From contig NZ_JACHVB010000013.1 of NCBI RefSeq assembly GCF_014230085.1, forward strand, positions 248,001-312,000: a stretch of DNA of 64,000 bases. Reading direction: 5' to 3'. This DNA is from Ruficoccus amylovorans (GTDB lineage Bacteria > Verrucomicrobiota > Verrucomicrobiia > Opitutales > Cerasicoccaceae). Both the position numbers and the translations under genes were made by a program. The notes under the pieces are model-generated. The model saw nothing but the letters and a program-made list of their open reading frames with translations, did not search any database and was not told the DNA's origin. This document shows, in pieces, positions 27,077 to 35,406 of this stretch; positions within the stretch are counted from its first letter, which is position 1, and the number at the start of each line of letters is the position of its first letter.

Positions 27077-28081
27077 TCAGGCCAGCAAGGAGCGCAAGAC
27101 GGGAGCAAGCCCCCGGGCAATTTTGGTCATGCCGTAATCGGACGGATGTATCAAGTCGTCCAGAAGGTCCGCGTAGTCCGTCAAAACCCGCTCCCCGCTG
27201 AGGTACTGCACCCGGGCATACCGACCGCACAGACGAGACAGAACCTCGCGATACGAACCGGCTAAAGCGCGGCGCGGAGACTCCCCCAAGTCCCCAAAAT
27301 GCGGCACTACCGAAAGACACAGAATCGGGCGCCGCCGCGCCGTCAGGCGTTCCAGCATGTAGCGGACTCGTCGCTCAAACTCTTCCGCCGGGATACCATG
27401 GCCCACCATATTGACAGACACGCACAGCAGCGCGACATCCCAGCCGGACATCGCCGCCATATAGTCGCTGACCGCCTCCTCGCACAGCGCCGACCCGCCC
27501 GAGCCGAGATTGACAACATCCCAGCCCAGTTCTCGACAGACTTGATTCACATAGCAGGCGTGCTGGTGAGACGCTCCAATGCCTTGCGTGATGGATGTCC
27601 CGTAAGCCAGGAGCCGGACCCGCGGCACCTCTCCCTGCCTCGGCAAGCGCACATCCCCCTCCCCTTCGATGAAGAGCACCGGATCCCCCCGCATCAGCAG
27701 ACGACACACCCAAGGCTTGAACGCATGGTCCGCGAATCTTTCAGGACCGATTTCCCGCATCCGCTCATGCATCACGAACTCCAGCGTCGTCGGCTCCGGG
27801 CCGATTTTGCGCGGGAAACGCTCCGCGAACATCCCCCAAAATGGCCACAACTCCGTCTCCTTCCCCAGCGACCGGAAAGTCAACCGAACCGGGCGAGTCC
27901 AATCCTGCGGGACGAAGCGGACTTCCACACCGTACGGCTCCTGCATCCGCTGCTGCGCAATCGGGTTCAACCGTGCCCGAACGTCCTCCGGCACCCGCTG
28001 CAAAAGCCAGCCTCCGGCCTGTTGCGCACGGAATTCCGCCACATTATGAAAGCTCAGGTGATCAGGACTCAGCCGGTTCAT
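27077..28081 (-). CDS. SGNH/GDSL-type hydrolase with N-terminal beta domain
   Basis: 334 aa. The N-terminal ~145 residues look like a beta-sandwich. The SGNH catalytic domain begins at LLAYGTSITQG (nucleophile Ser163 in GTS, a common variant of GDS), with the Gly block NLGSGGSA (about 191-198), VSVNMVG, and the acid/His pair D309/H312 in LDDLIHPSDYG. Probably an ester hydrolase acting on an O-acylated sugar. No export signal. ATG 28081 overlaps the polysaccharide deacetylase stop (ATGA). Confidence 0.83.
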   Translation of the reverse strand: MNRLSPDHLSFHNVAEFRAQQAGGWLLQRVPEDVRARLNPIAQQRMQEPYGVEVRFVPQDWTRPVRLTFRSLGKETELWPFWGMFAERFPRKIGPEPTTLEFVMHERMREIGPERFADHAFKPWVCRLLMRGDPVLFIEGEGDVRLPRQGEVPRVRLLAYGTSITQGIGASHQHACYVNQVCRELGWDVVNLGSGGSALCEEAVSDYMAAMSGWDVALLCVSVNMVGHGIPAEEFERRVRYMLERLTARRRPILCLSVVPHFGDLGESPRRALAGSYREVLSRLCGRYARVQYLSGERVLTDYADLLDDLIHPSDYGMTKIARGLAPVLRSLLA

Positions 28082-28884
28082 TTCCAGGAAAGACTCTCAT
28101 CAGGCAGCAGGCGGCACAGCTGGCCGTTACGCGAAAGAAAGATCTCCGACGCGGAAGCATTGCGGATGATACCGCCGTCTTGATCGACATGAAGCCGTCG
28201 CAAAGCCGCCAAGTAACGAGCGACCTCACTCAGCGTACACCACCAGATGTCCTTCTGGCGCGCGCAGAGCAGGTCCAACTGCCGCTCCAAACCGTCCCAC
28301 CGTTTTTCTTTGTCCAATTCCACAGCATGCCCCCAGACCAAAAGGAAGCGACCTCGACTCTCATTGGCGGGATGGAGAAACCGGTTAATGAGCGCATCGC
28401 TCAGGTTGCGCTCATGGCACGTCGGGTGGAGCGTAAACTCCTCCGCGGCCGGGAAGGCGATATCCTGCGTCGAAACCGTACTGCGGGCGTAGGCACATCC
28501 GGCCTCCCGGGCCGCCTGCTCGACATCTCTGTTATAGTAGCCCCCTGGGTAGGCCAGGCCCACAACCGCCTGACCGGAGAGCTCCTCCAGCGCCAGACGA
28601 TTCCGCCGAATCTCGTCCCGGCGCAAGACCGGAGGCACCAGCGTCAGGTAGCTGTGGCTATACCCGTGAGCGGCGACCTCGTGCCCTGCATAGACCTCCC
28701 GTATTTGAGCGGCTGTCACATACCCCGGCGAGCCGAGGAAGGCGTTCGAGAGGTGAAAGGTTCCCCGCGCGCCGTGCGTATTCAGCCGCTCGATAACGGC
28801 GGCATCGCCGGCAAAGCCGTCGTCAAAGGACCAGGCTACCGCCAGCGACTTACCCTCGGGCCAACGGTCAAGCACGACTGACAT
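28078..28884 (-). CDS. Polysaccharide deacetylase-family (CE4/NodB-like) protein
   Basis: 268 aa. NodB motif 1 SFDDGFAGD (Asp21/Asp22) and motif 2 AAHGYSHSY (His73, His77) provide the base and metal ligands; a later GLAYPGGYYN matches motif 3. No signal peptide, so it acts in the cytosol, which argues against peptidoglycan or chitin and for a small imported N-acetylated sugar or a related amide (inference). It lies between the RraA-like gene (24 bp upstream) and the SGNH gene (4-bp overlap). Confidence 0.85.
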   Translation of the reverse strand: MSVVLDRWPEGKSLAVAWSFDDGFAGDAAVIERLNTHGARGTFHLSNAFLGSPGYVTAAQIREVYAGHEVAAHGYSHSYLTLVPPVLRRDEIRRNRLALEELSGQAVVGLAYPGGYYNRDVEQAAREAGCAYARSTVSTQDIAFPAAEEFTLHPTCHERNLSDALINRFLHPANESRGRFLLVWGHAVELDKEKRWDGLERQLDLLCARQKDIWWCTLSEVARYLAALRRLHVDQDGGIIRNASASEIFLSRNGQLCRLLPDESLSWK

Positions 28885-28908
28885 AACGCGGTCAGGGAAA
28901 AGCGCGCA

Positions 28909-29709
28909 TTACCACTCTCCGCGGCGGCCAAACTGTTCCTTGATCGCCTGCCCCGAGCGCATGCCGGCCTGCTTGATGGTTTCGAGTAGCTGCGGGATAG
29001 TTTTCCCTGTCGCGGAGCGGCCGGACGGGATCAACGTATTACACTCGTTGCGGTCCATGAACTCGGCAGCCTCCAACAGCCCGACTTCGTCCTCAGGGGG
29101 GATGACCAGAAAGCCGTGCTTATCCGCATGGATCAAGCGTCCGGGCTCGACCTCGACCCCGAACACCTCCACGGAGACACCCCAGCGCACCGGCGTGCTG
29201 TAGGCGTGGCCGACACACATGCCACGCGCCAGGGCCTTGAACCCGGCGTTATTCATCTCATCGACATCCCGGATGGCACCATCGACAATCGTGCCGATAC
29301 ACCCCAGAGACTTGTGGATATTACTGTTCACTTCGCCCCAGAATGCGCCCTTCATCACAGGCTTGTCCAAATCCTGCACCACGGCGATTTTGGGGCCGGG
29401 CACGGAGGCCACATAGGCGTAGTACTCGCTCCACGCCGACGCGTTCTCGCGGTGCTTGGGGTTGCTGGGCTCAAATACAACGGTGATGGCCCGTCCGACC
29501 ATGGGTCCCATCTGGGGCATGAAATCGCGGACAGGTTCCAGGTTAAAGCATTCCCGGGCGATATCATGGTCAGTGACCTGCTCCCAGCCATTGTAAATGG
29601 TCGGCGTGTTCCATCGCTTGAGCGCTAGCATAGTGCAATGGTCGATGCCGGCCAGCTTGCCGTTCACGTCGGCAACTCCATTGGTTTTATCAAGATATGC
29701 GCTTTTCAT
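28909..29709 (-). CDS. RraA-like / HMG aldolase-family protein
   Basis: 266 aa. Contains IAVVQDLDK, FWGEVNSNIHKSLGCIGTIV and DGAIRDVDEM, matching the RraA/4-hydroxy-4-methyl-2-oxoglutarate aldolase fold (GExxxxxA-like loop, then DGxxRD). These use Mg and pyruvate enolate chemistry, or act as oxaloacetate decarboxylases. Longer than the 160-aa RraA. First gene of the RraA-deacetylase-SGNH operon, with the palindrome TTGATATATCAA 55 bp upstream. Confidence 0.8.
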   Translation of the reverse strand: MKSAYLDKTNGVADVNGKLAGIDHCTMLALKRWNTPTIYNGWEQVTDHDIARECFNLEPVRDFMPQMGPMVGRAITVVFEPSNPKHRENASAWSEYYAYVASVPGPKIAVVQDLDKPVMKGAFWGEVNSNIHKSLGCIGTIVDGAIRDVDEMNNAGFKALARGMCVGHAYSTPVRWGVSVEVFGVEVEPGRLIHADKHGFLVIPPEDEVGLLEAAEFMDRNECNTLIPSGRSATGKTIPQLLETIKQAGMRSGQAIKEQFGRRGEW

Positions 29710-29763
29710 AGATTACTAGATATATTACAAAAACAAGCCGGCCTGTCCACAATAAAATGTCTA

Positions 29764-29775
29764 TTGATATATCAA
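29764..29775. promoter_or_regulatory. Palindrome TTGATATATCAA before the RraA operon
   Basis: Perfect 12-bp palindrome. It overlaps the stop codon of the large gene that starts at 32951 and lies in the promoter region of the RraA gene. It is the longest perfect copy of the putative GntR operator. Confidence 0.5.
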
Positions 29776-32700
29776 AAATCTGTATCCATCAACACTTCCA
29801 GAGATGCCAATGTGACATCACTGCGGCAGGCCTTGGCATCAAGAGTCAGGCTCAGCAGGCCGACACCACCCGGGATATCGACCGGCTCACTGCGGAAAAC
29901 AAAGGAGCCCGGCTCCTCTTCCTCTTGATGGAGCGTGATCCGGTGGCCGTTCCACCGCAACTCCAGCTTGAGCTGGGGACTCGGAGCCGCCAATGACAGA
30001 TCGATCTCCACCACGACCGGAGAGGTAAGCTCCTGCAGGCTCAAGGGGATATCTACACGAACCACCGAGCCAGCCGGAACAATCGCCCGGCTCAGCCGCG
30101 GCAACGTCAGCCCGCCGCGCTCGCCCTCGACGTAACCGTAGCGGTCCATGACGGTATAGGCCACGGGCGCCTCATCCAGGACCCCCGGCACCTCGGCGGG
30201 AAAGGGCGCTTGCGCGAGAAACAGCAAGCAATCGGGCGTGGGCAAACCGGACGCCAATCGCCGATCACCCTCCTGCGGCAGTTGGGCGATCTCCATCAAC
30301 TCCCCGTCCACGGCCAACCAGCGCCACGGGCTCTTCCCCGACACAAAGGCCAGAGCGGAATCTTCTGCTCCCGGGGCAGACGTCACAATGCGCGGATGAT
30401 ACCAGAGGCCCTGGTCCTTCGTGGCGTCATTGGCCGGACCTGCTCCCGCCAACAGGGTGACGGTCACCTCGCGTCCGGCAAACGGTGCCAGATCGAGATT
30501 AAGCGGCTGACGGGCGCCCAGGGCGGTGAAGACTGTCTTCGTAGCCGTCCGTTCACCATCCGAGACGACGACCGTAAAGTCCATGCCATCGCTCTTTTTC
30601 TCGGCCCGACCGTCCATGCCCACCTCCGAGAGGAATTGCGCGGGCCCCTCCGGCAGGGTCAAGGTGCAACGTGCAAAGACCTCTCCCAGCCCCTGTGCCT
30701 TGTTGACCAGGTCGCCCTCCGCATCCGTATCCATGGGGGCGGTCCCCGGAGGCGTCAGGCGCAAGACGCCGCCCCCGCCCAGCAAGCTGGCGTTACTGCG
30801 CCCCTCAATGGGCAACTCCAGCAGGGTTTCCTGCCCCGAGGTGTCACGCAGCCCGCCGGTCAACCGCTCTGGCATATTCCCCAGGTCCACCAGCACACCG
30901 GAGTCATCGGCCTCCAGTTCGACCAGCAGACTGGCGACCGAAGCGGTCACCGCCACCGGGCGCACCCCCTCGGGCAACTGCTCAATGTGGAAGGCCGAAA
31001 GATCGCGAGGCTCTTTGAAGTACGGGTACCATTGCACCGGATTAAGACCAAAGATCTCATCCTTGTTATAAAAGAGCCACCCTTCGACATGGCCGGGTAA
31101 ATCCGTCGCCGTGATATCGGACAAAGTCCGGCTGATCTCCTCCCCGGCGCAAAGGGTGGAGCGGTCTTTCATGCGGTAAACCGGCCGTCCGTCCGCAGTG
31201 AGAAAGGGGAATGCCACGTCCGGCGGCCAGCGGCCATCCACGTCCTGATCGACGCGGTTTTCCGTCCAGAAGCGCGCCTCGTCCATCTGCTGCTCGAAAA
31301 ACCCCTGCGGTTCCAACAGGTCGTCCGGGGCACGCCGCAGGACCTTGATCGAGGGGATCACGCCCCAACTGCGGTAGTCCTCCCACCAGGCCGCGTAGAG
31401 CTGCGGCTGCTCATAGCCCGAGGGATACCCCGGCCACCCCACGAACTTGACATAGGGGCGGAACAGGTAGGCACTGACGGGGTGCCCGTTGCCGATACTC
31501 GAACGGTCGATCGTGCCCCGCATAGCCGACCACACGGTGCGCTGCGCAAAGCTCAAGTAAGGGAACGTCAGCTCGTTCACGCCCTCGCCGCAAAGCGCAA
31601 CCTGGGGCAGCGCCTCGCGCAACTCGCGGTGAAGCGCCTGCACGCCCTGGACATAGGTCATGCCATCGATGAGGCCGTTATAGTCATTATGCACGTGAAC
31701 ATTCTGATCCAGGTGCAAGGCATCAACGCCACTGAGTTCAACCAACTCCTTCATCCGGCCAACGAAATCCTCACGCCACGCCCGACTGGCCGGATTCACG
31801 TAATAGTTTACAATCGGCGGCTTGATGCGGGTATTTTTGTACGCGAGCATCTCATGCTGGCCAAACGGGCTGCGCGTGATCACATCCGCGTACTTTTCGC
31901 GGAAGCTCGAATGCGTATCCGTGACGGAAAAGTGGTTAACATGCAGCATGACGCGGAACCCAAGCTCATGCGCGCGCTTGATCATCGGCAGGGTAGTCTG
32001 CGCGAACTCCGAGTACTCCGGATAGTCCCGGTCAAACTCCTGCTTTCGCCAATGCAGGATATAAAGCAACACCTGAGAAGGGTCGAGCTGCTTGGCCAGC
32101 GCTTCCAGCCGATCCGTATCGCCGTCATTGAGCACCTGCACCCGCGTGTTCGCCACCCAGGAGGGCTGCTGTCGGGTAAGCGGCAAGGGGTGCATGAACG
32201 CGTCCCGCCAGTCGCGGTAGGCCTTGGCCGGCACGCGCCAGTCCCCCTGATAAACCCCGATGCGCCAGGGGGGCGTCCGGGCCGTGGTCAGTGTGTCGAA
32301 AGGTGCATAGTTATAAACCGTCAGATTCATCATCCAGCCCGCATCCGTGCGCACGAGCTGCAGGCGCTTGAAACAGTGTTCGCTGTCTTCGCTCCAGAGG
32401 TAAAACCCCTTATCCGGTGTGATCTGAACAATCGCCAGCTGCGCCTCCCAGAACATGGGATAGTTAAAAGACAGGACTCGCTCGGGAGTATCCGCATCGA
32501 TCTGGGTACCGCCTCCCGCCGGAATGATAATCTTACTCTCCAGCGGAAGGGGGCCGACCGACCACTCCACCCCGGCCAGTCCGGGCTGGGGTGAGGACGC
32601 CTCCTGCTCGACCACCAGCTCATTGCGTTGGGCATCCAGAGTAAAACGCGTGTTTACCCGCAGTCCGTCCACACCGGCAAAAGATGAGGCAACCGCCGTC

Positions 32701-32951
32701 CCATCAGCCCCCCAGCGCACATCCCCCGGGGCGGCACGGAGCGTTTTCTCATCGAGCACCACCCCCGGTCCATACGGAGCCGACGGTGCCTCCCACAACG
32801 GGCGACCGTCAGGGCCAGTCAAACCGGTGAGCGTGCCAGCATCCACCGTCGCCGACCAGCCGTCGGCCTCCAGAGTACGCACCGTGTCCGCTTGCGCCGT
32901 CTGAAGCAGCACAAAAACACCGGCAAAAAAACAAGACAGAGGGTAATGCAT
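29772..32951 (-). CDS. Large secreted glycosidase-like protein (DUF6259-type)
   Basis: About 1059 aa from ATG 32951, which opens a signal peptide (YPLSCFFAGVFVLLQTAQA). N-terminal beta-sandwich (DGWSATVDAGTLTGLTG), then a TIM-barrel-like core: LLYILHWRKQ, ELGFRVMLHVNHFSV, SGVDALHLDQNVHVHND and VALCGEGVNEL, where D and E residues sit at strand ends as in GH13/GH36-like clans. C-terminal beta-sandwich modules from about residue 700, possibly carbohydrate-binding. The layout resembles DUF6259 proteins of Verrucomicrobia. The substrate is unknown. Divergent from a LamG gene across a palindrome-rich region. Confidence 0.7.
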   Translation of the reverse strand: MHYPLSCFFAGVFVLLQTAQADTVRTLEADGWSATVDAGTLTGLTGPDGRPLWEAPSAPYGPGVVLDEKTLRAAPGDVRWGADGTAVASSFAGVDGLRVNTRFTLDAQRNELVVEQEASSPQPGLAGVEWSVGPLPLESKIIIPAGGGTQIDADTPERVLSFNYPMFWEAQLAIVQITPDKGFYLWSEDSEHCFKRLQLVRTDAGWMMNLTVYNYAPFDTLTTARTPPWRIGVYQGDWRVPAKAYRDWRDAFMHPLPLTRQQPSWVANTRVQVLNDGDTDRLEALAKQLDPSQVLLYILHWRKQEFDRDYPEYSEFAQTTLPMIKRAHELGFRVMLHVNHFSVTDTHSSFREKYADVITRSPFGQHEMLAYKNTRIKPPIVNYYVNPASRAWREDFVGRMKELVELSGVDALHLDQNVHVHNDYNGLIDGMTYVQGVQALHRELREALPQVALCGEGVNELTFPYLSFAQRTVWSAMRGTIDRSSIGNGHPVSAYLFRPYVKFVGWPGYPSGYEQPQLYAAWWEDYRSWGVIPSIKVLRRAPDDLLEPQGFFEQQMDEARFWTENRVDQDVDGRWPPDVAFPFLTADGRPVYRMKDRSTLCAGEEISRTLSDITATDLPGHVEGWLFYNKDEIFGLNPVQWYPYFKEPRDLSAFHIEQLPEGVRPVAVTASVASLLVELEADDSGVLVDLGNMPERLTGGLRDTSGQETLLELPIEGRSNASLLGGGGVLRLTPPGTAPMDTDAEGDLVNKAQGLGEVFARCTLTLPEGPAQFLSEVGMDGRAEKKSDGMDFTVVVSDGERTATKTVFTALGARQPLNLDLAPFAGREVTVTLLAGAGPANDATKDQGLWYHPRIVTSAPGAEDSALAFVSGKSPWRWLAVDGELMEIAQLPQEGDRRLASGLPTPDCLLFLAQAPFPAEVPGVLDEAPVAYTVMDRYGYVEGERGGLTLPRLSRAIVPAGSVVRVDIPLSLQELTSPVVVEIDLSLAAPSPQLKLELRWNGHRITLHQEEEEPGSFVFRSEPVDIPGGVGLLSLTLDAKACRSDVTLASLEVLMDTDF

Positions 32952-33100
32952 TTCGGAATCCAAATAGGGGTTAGCATATATGTCCACTGCGCCTGAGGCG
33001 AGCGTAACGATGGCCGCGTGACCGCACTAGCCATCGCAAGGGGCGGGTTGGACAGGCCGATCGTTACGACAGTATGGATCCCCAAATCACTGAAATGTCA

Positions 33101-33187
33101 ATTAAAATATCAATAAGAACTCCAGATGCAGCGCTACAATACGATTGTACCTGTAGCCACTTCTGATATTTTTATTGATATTTTAAA
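33101..33187. promoter_or_regulatory. Pair of inverted operator-like repeats between divergent genes
   Basis: ATTAAAATATCAATAA (33101-33116) and TTATTGATATTTTAAA (33172-33187) are inverted copies of each other (15 of 16 bases) about 55 bp apart, between the glycosidase-like gene and the LamG gene. Each contains TTGATAT, the half-site of the TGATATATCA operator family. One site would serve each direction. Confidence 0.45.
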
Positions 33188-33234
33188 AGCGCAAACTAAA
33201 GATGATGCCCCCAATACAATCTAAACCAGCTATT

Positions 33235-33993
33235 ATGAGAAATCCAATGCCCCCTACCCTCTTGACCACCGTCCTGGCCAGCCTGCTGTTGCCAGCCGCG
33301 CTCGCAGCGGAAACCGTCATGGAATGGACCTTCTCCAACCAGACGCCCGGCAGCCTTATCCAAACGGCCACCAGCACGGGAAGCCAGCAGGTACCCCTGA
33401 CCTCTCCGGTAGCCTTCGAGCCAGAAGCGGTGCAGACCGGAGAAACCGTCTCGGCCGGCTTTACGGCGGCGAAGCGCCAAATGCTGCTGAGCGAGGCAAC
33501 CAATGTACTCGCCTTTGAGGCCAACCAGCCGTTCACGATAGAACTCTGGTTCCAATACCACAGCACCTCCGACAGTGGCCGCTCCATGTTGAGCAACCGC
33601 GCCTTCAAAAGCCAGGACCCGGCAATGCCGGGCATAACGCTCATGATCAGAGGCACCGGATCGTCAGGGGCAAGAGGAGTCGGAGCGTTTATTGATTTCG
33701 GAGACCAGGATGTATTCCTGACCTCCACCACCCCGCTGGAACCTGACACCTGGCATCATCTGGCTGTACGCCGCGACGAGAAAGGCCGCCTCGACCTCGT
33801 GGTGGACCACAAGAGTGTGGACAGCGCAAAGACCACCCAGAATGGCCCCCTGCACTCTCCCCAACCTCTCTTCATTGGCCGCACCGCCAACAGCACCAGC
33901 GCCGACGGGTACTTTGACGGCATCATCCAGGCGGTACGGGTCTCGAACGCGTTCGTGTACGCAAAGGATTTTCTGACCAACCGGGCTGAATAA
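33235..33993 (+). CDS. Secreted LamG/concanavalin-A-like domain protein
   Basis: About 252 aa. Signal peptide TLLTTVLASLLLPAALAA, then one LamG-type jelly roll (FTIELWFQYHS, PDTWHHLAVRRDEKGRLDL, PLFIGRTANS, YFDGIIQAVRVSNA). It ends in DFLTNRAE without the PEP-CTERM anchor found on its convergent paralogue at 34410. Probably a glycan-binding or lyase-like surface/secreted module. ATGs at 33202, 33205 and 33247 are possible; 33235 best fits the signal peptide. Confidence 0.75.
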   Translation: MRNPMPPTLLTTVLASLLLPAALAAETVMEWTFSNQTPGSLIQTATSTGSQQVPLTSPVAFEPEAVQTGETVSAGFTAAKRQMLLSEATNVLAFEANQPFTIELWFQYHSTSDSGRSMLSNRAFKSQDPAMPGITLMIRGTGSSGARGVGAFIDFGDQDVFLTSTTPLEPDTWHHLAVRRDEKGRLDLVVDHKSVDSAKTTQNGPLHSPQPLFIGRTANSTSADGYFDGIIQAVRVSNAFVYAKDFLTNRAE

Positions 33994-34026
33994 CTTCAGC
34001 CGGTCGGCTTAGGGATAACATACGGT

Positions 34027-34064
34027 CAAGCCCCGGAAGCGCGTGCTCCGGGGCTTGTTTGTGT
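34027..34064 (+). terminator. Rho-independent terminator of the LamG gene
   Basis: Perfect 11-bp stem CAAGCCCCGGA / TCCGGGGCTTG with a 9-base loop, followed by TTTGTGT, 33 bp after the stop codon. Confidence 0.75.
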
Positions 34065-34339
34065 CTGAGGGCGAGTCGCGCTGGACCAAGCTTGCCACCG
34101 GTTGCTTCCCCAAAACACGATGACCACGGGTTTCGTGCGGTCATCAAGTGTCGTGACAGCCACACCCCGCGTGCTTTTCCCCTCCCCCCGGGAACATCCC
34201 CTTTTCGCCCAAAGGATCACCTGGTTTTGACATTAAAATGCTTTAAGCAGTGTCAACGCGGCAGCTTTCCGACGTCCATGATGGTTAATAACGTGTCAGC
34301 CCAGACCTCGCTTACTTACGCTGGAGGATGAGCCGGCGG

Positions 34340-34375
34340 AAAACAAAGCACCCTGCCCGAGCATTCGGACAGGGT
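34340..34375 (-). terminator. Rho-independent terminator of the PEP-CTERM LamG gene
   Basis: On the minus strand a stem of ACCCTG/CAGGGT plus CCGA/TCGG with one mismatch pair, followed by GCTTTGTTTT. Lies 35 bp beyond the stop. The remaining 270 bp between the two terminators (34065-34339) hold no gene I can recognise. Confidence 0.7.
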
Positions 34376-34409
34376 ACCCATTGATTGACTTGGATTACTA
34401 AAAAACCTT

Positions 34410-35264
34410 CTAGCTGCGCCGACGGCGGACATAAACAAACAGAAGCGTCATCAACGCGGCTGCCGCGGCGAACTGCGAGGGCTCGGGGATTGCCGCCTGC
34501 AGCGCGACAAAGTTGGCTGGTGCCAGCGCCGCATCCGATATCCGTACGACATTGATCCCGCCATCCCACATGGAGTTTACATCGCCACTGTTTGCGGCAC
34601 GACCAATATAGGTGCTGTCTTGGGATACGATTGCTCCAATATTGGAAGCTGTATTCTGGCCGACGACACTACCATCCAGATAGAGAGTGATGACACCTGT
34701 CTCGGTGCGTGTAACAGCCACATGGTGCCACGTATCCAATGACATCGCAGTACCCGTCGAATTCACCACGACGGCCGCAGAACCGAAATCAACAATAAAG
34801 CCAAGCTCACCGGAACCCGAACCAGCAGCGGTCCCACGCTGATAGAGCGAGAAGCCGGGATTAGTCGGGTCGATAGAGCCAACGGTGCGGTTACTGAGAA
34901 TATTCCGTCCAACCGAAGAAATGGACTCAGCATAAACCCAAGCCTCAATGGTGAAGGCGCTGCTGGCAGCGAAATTCAGGTACGGCACCACGCCTGAGGA
35001 CTGCAACCAGTCGCCCGAACCCGAAGGGTTGAAGCTGGTACCGGCATACTCGCCGTACATGGCCCCGGACGGCTCGTTGCCGCTGGGAGCAGTTACGGTC
35101 GTGGCATTGTCGCCGGTGCTGGTCACGCTGTTCACGGTGCCGGAGGGATACGAGAGTATCCACTCTGCCAAGGTTGTCTGAGCACTCACTTCTGGCAGAG
35201 CGACCGCCGTGAGAGCGAAAGAAGCGGCAAACACTGCCGGAATATGAGGGATTCTATTCTTCAT
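34410..35264 (-). CDS. PEP-CTERM LamG-domain surface protein
   Basis: 284 aa. Signal peptide (AVFAASFALTAVALPEVSA), LamG domain (FTIEAWVYAESIS, LDTWHHVAVTRTETGVITLY, STYIGRAANS, MWDGGINVVRISDA) and a C-terminal exosortase signal: IPEPSQF, hydrophobic AAAALMTLLFVYV, basic RRRRS. It is clearly paralogous over the whole jelly roll to the convergent gene at 33235, which lacks the sorting signal. Expected to be displayed on or released from the cell surface after exosortase processing. Confidence 0.85.
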   Translation of the reverse strand: MKNRIPHIPAVFAASFALTAVALPEVSAQTTLAEWILSYPSGTVNSVTSTGDNATTVTAPSGNEPSGAMYGEYAGTSFNPSGSGDWLQSSGVVPYLNFAASSAFTIEAWVYAESISSVGRNILSNRTVGSIDPTNPGFSLYQRGTAAGSGSGELGFIVDFGSAAVVVNSTGTAMSLDTWHHVAVTRTETGVITLYLDGSVVGQNTASNIGAIVSQDSTYIGRAANSGDVNSMWDGGINVVRISDAALAPANFVALQAAIPEPSQFAAAAALMTLLFVYVRRRRS

Positions 35265-35406
35265 AGGGAGGTTTCAATTGGGGTTAGTCAATGATAGATA
35301 TTTCTTCTATTATATCAGTCAATAGAACGTCAAGGCAATTTTCCAGAATCATGCAAGCCGGACTTTGCTCTGCGCAGAGATCCCTCCCCCCCCTTGTCCC
35401 AGTCAG

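Noticed and set aside
34227-34256. TTGACA...TGTCAA inverted repeat between the LamG terminators
   Set aside because: Short arms with an 18-bp spacer and no adjacent gene start; probably chance.
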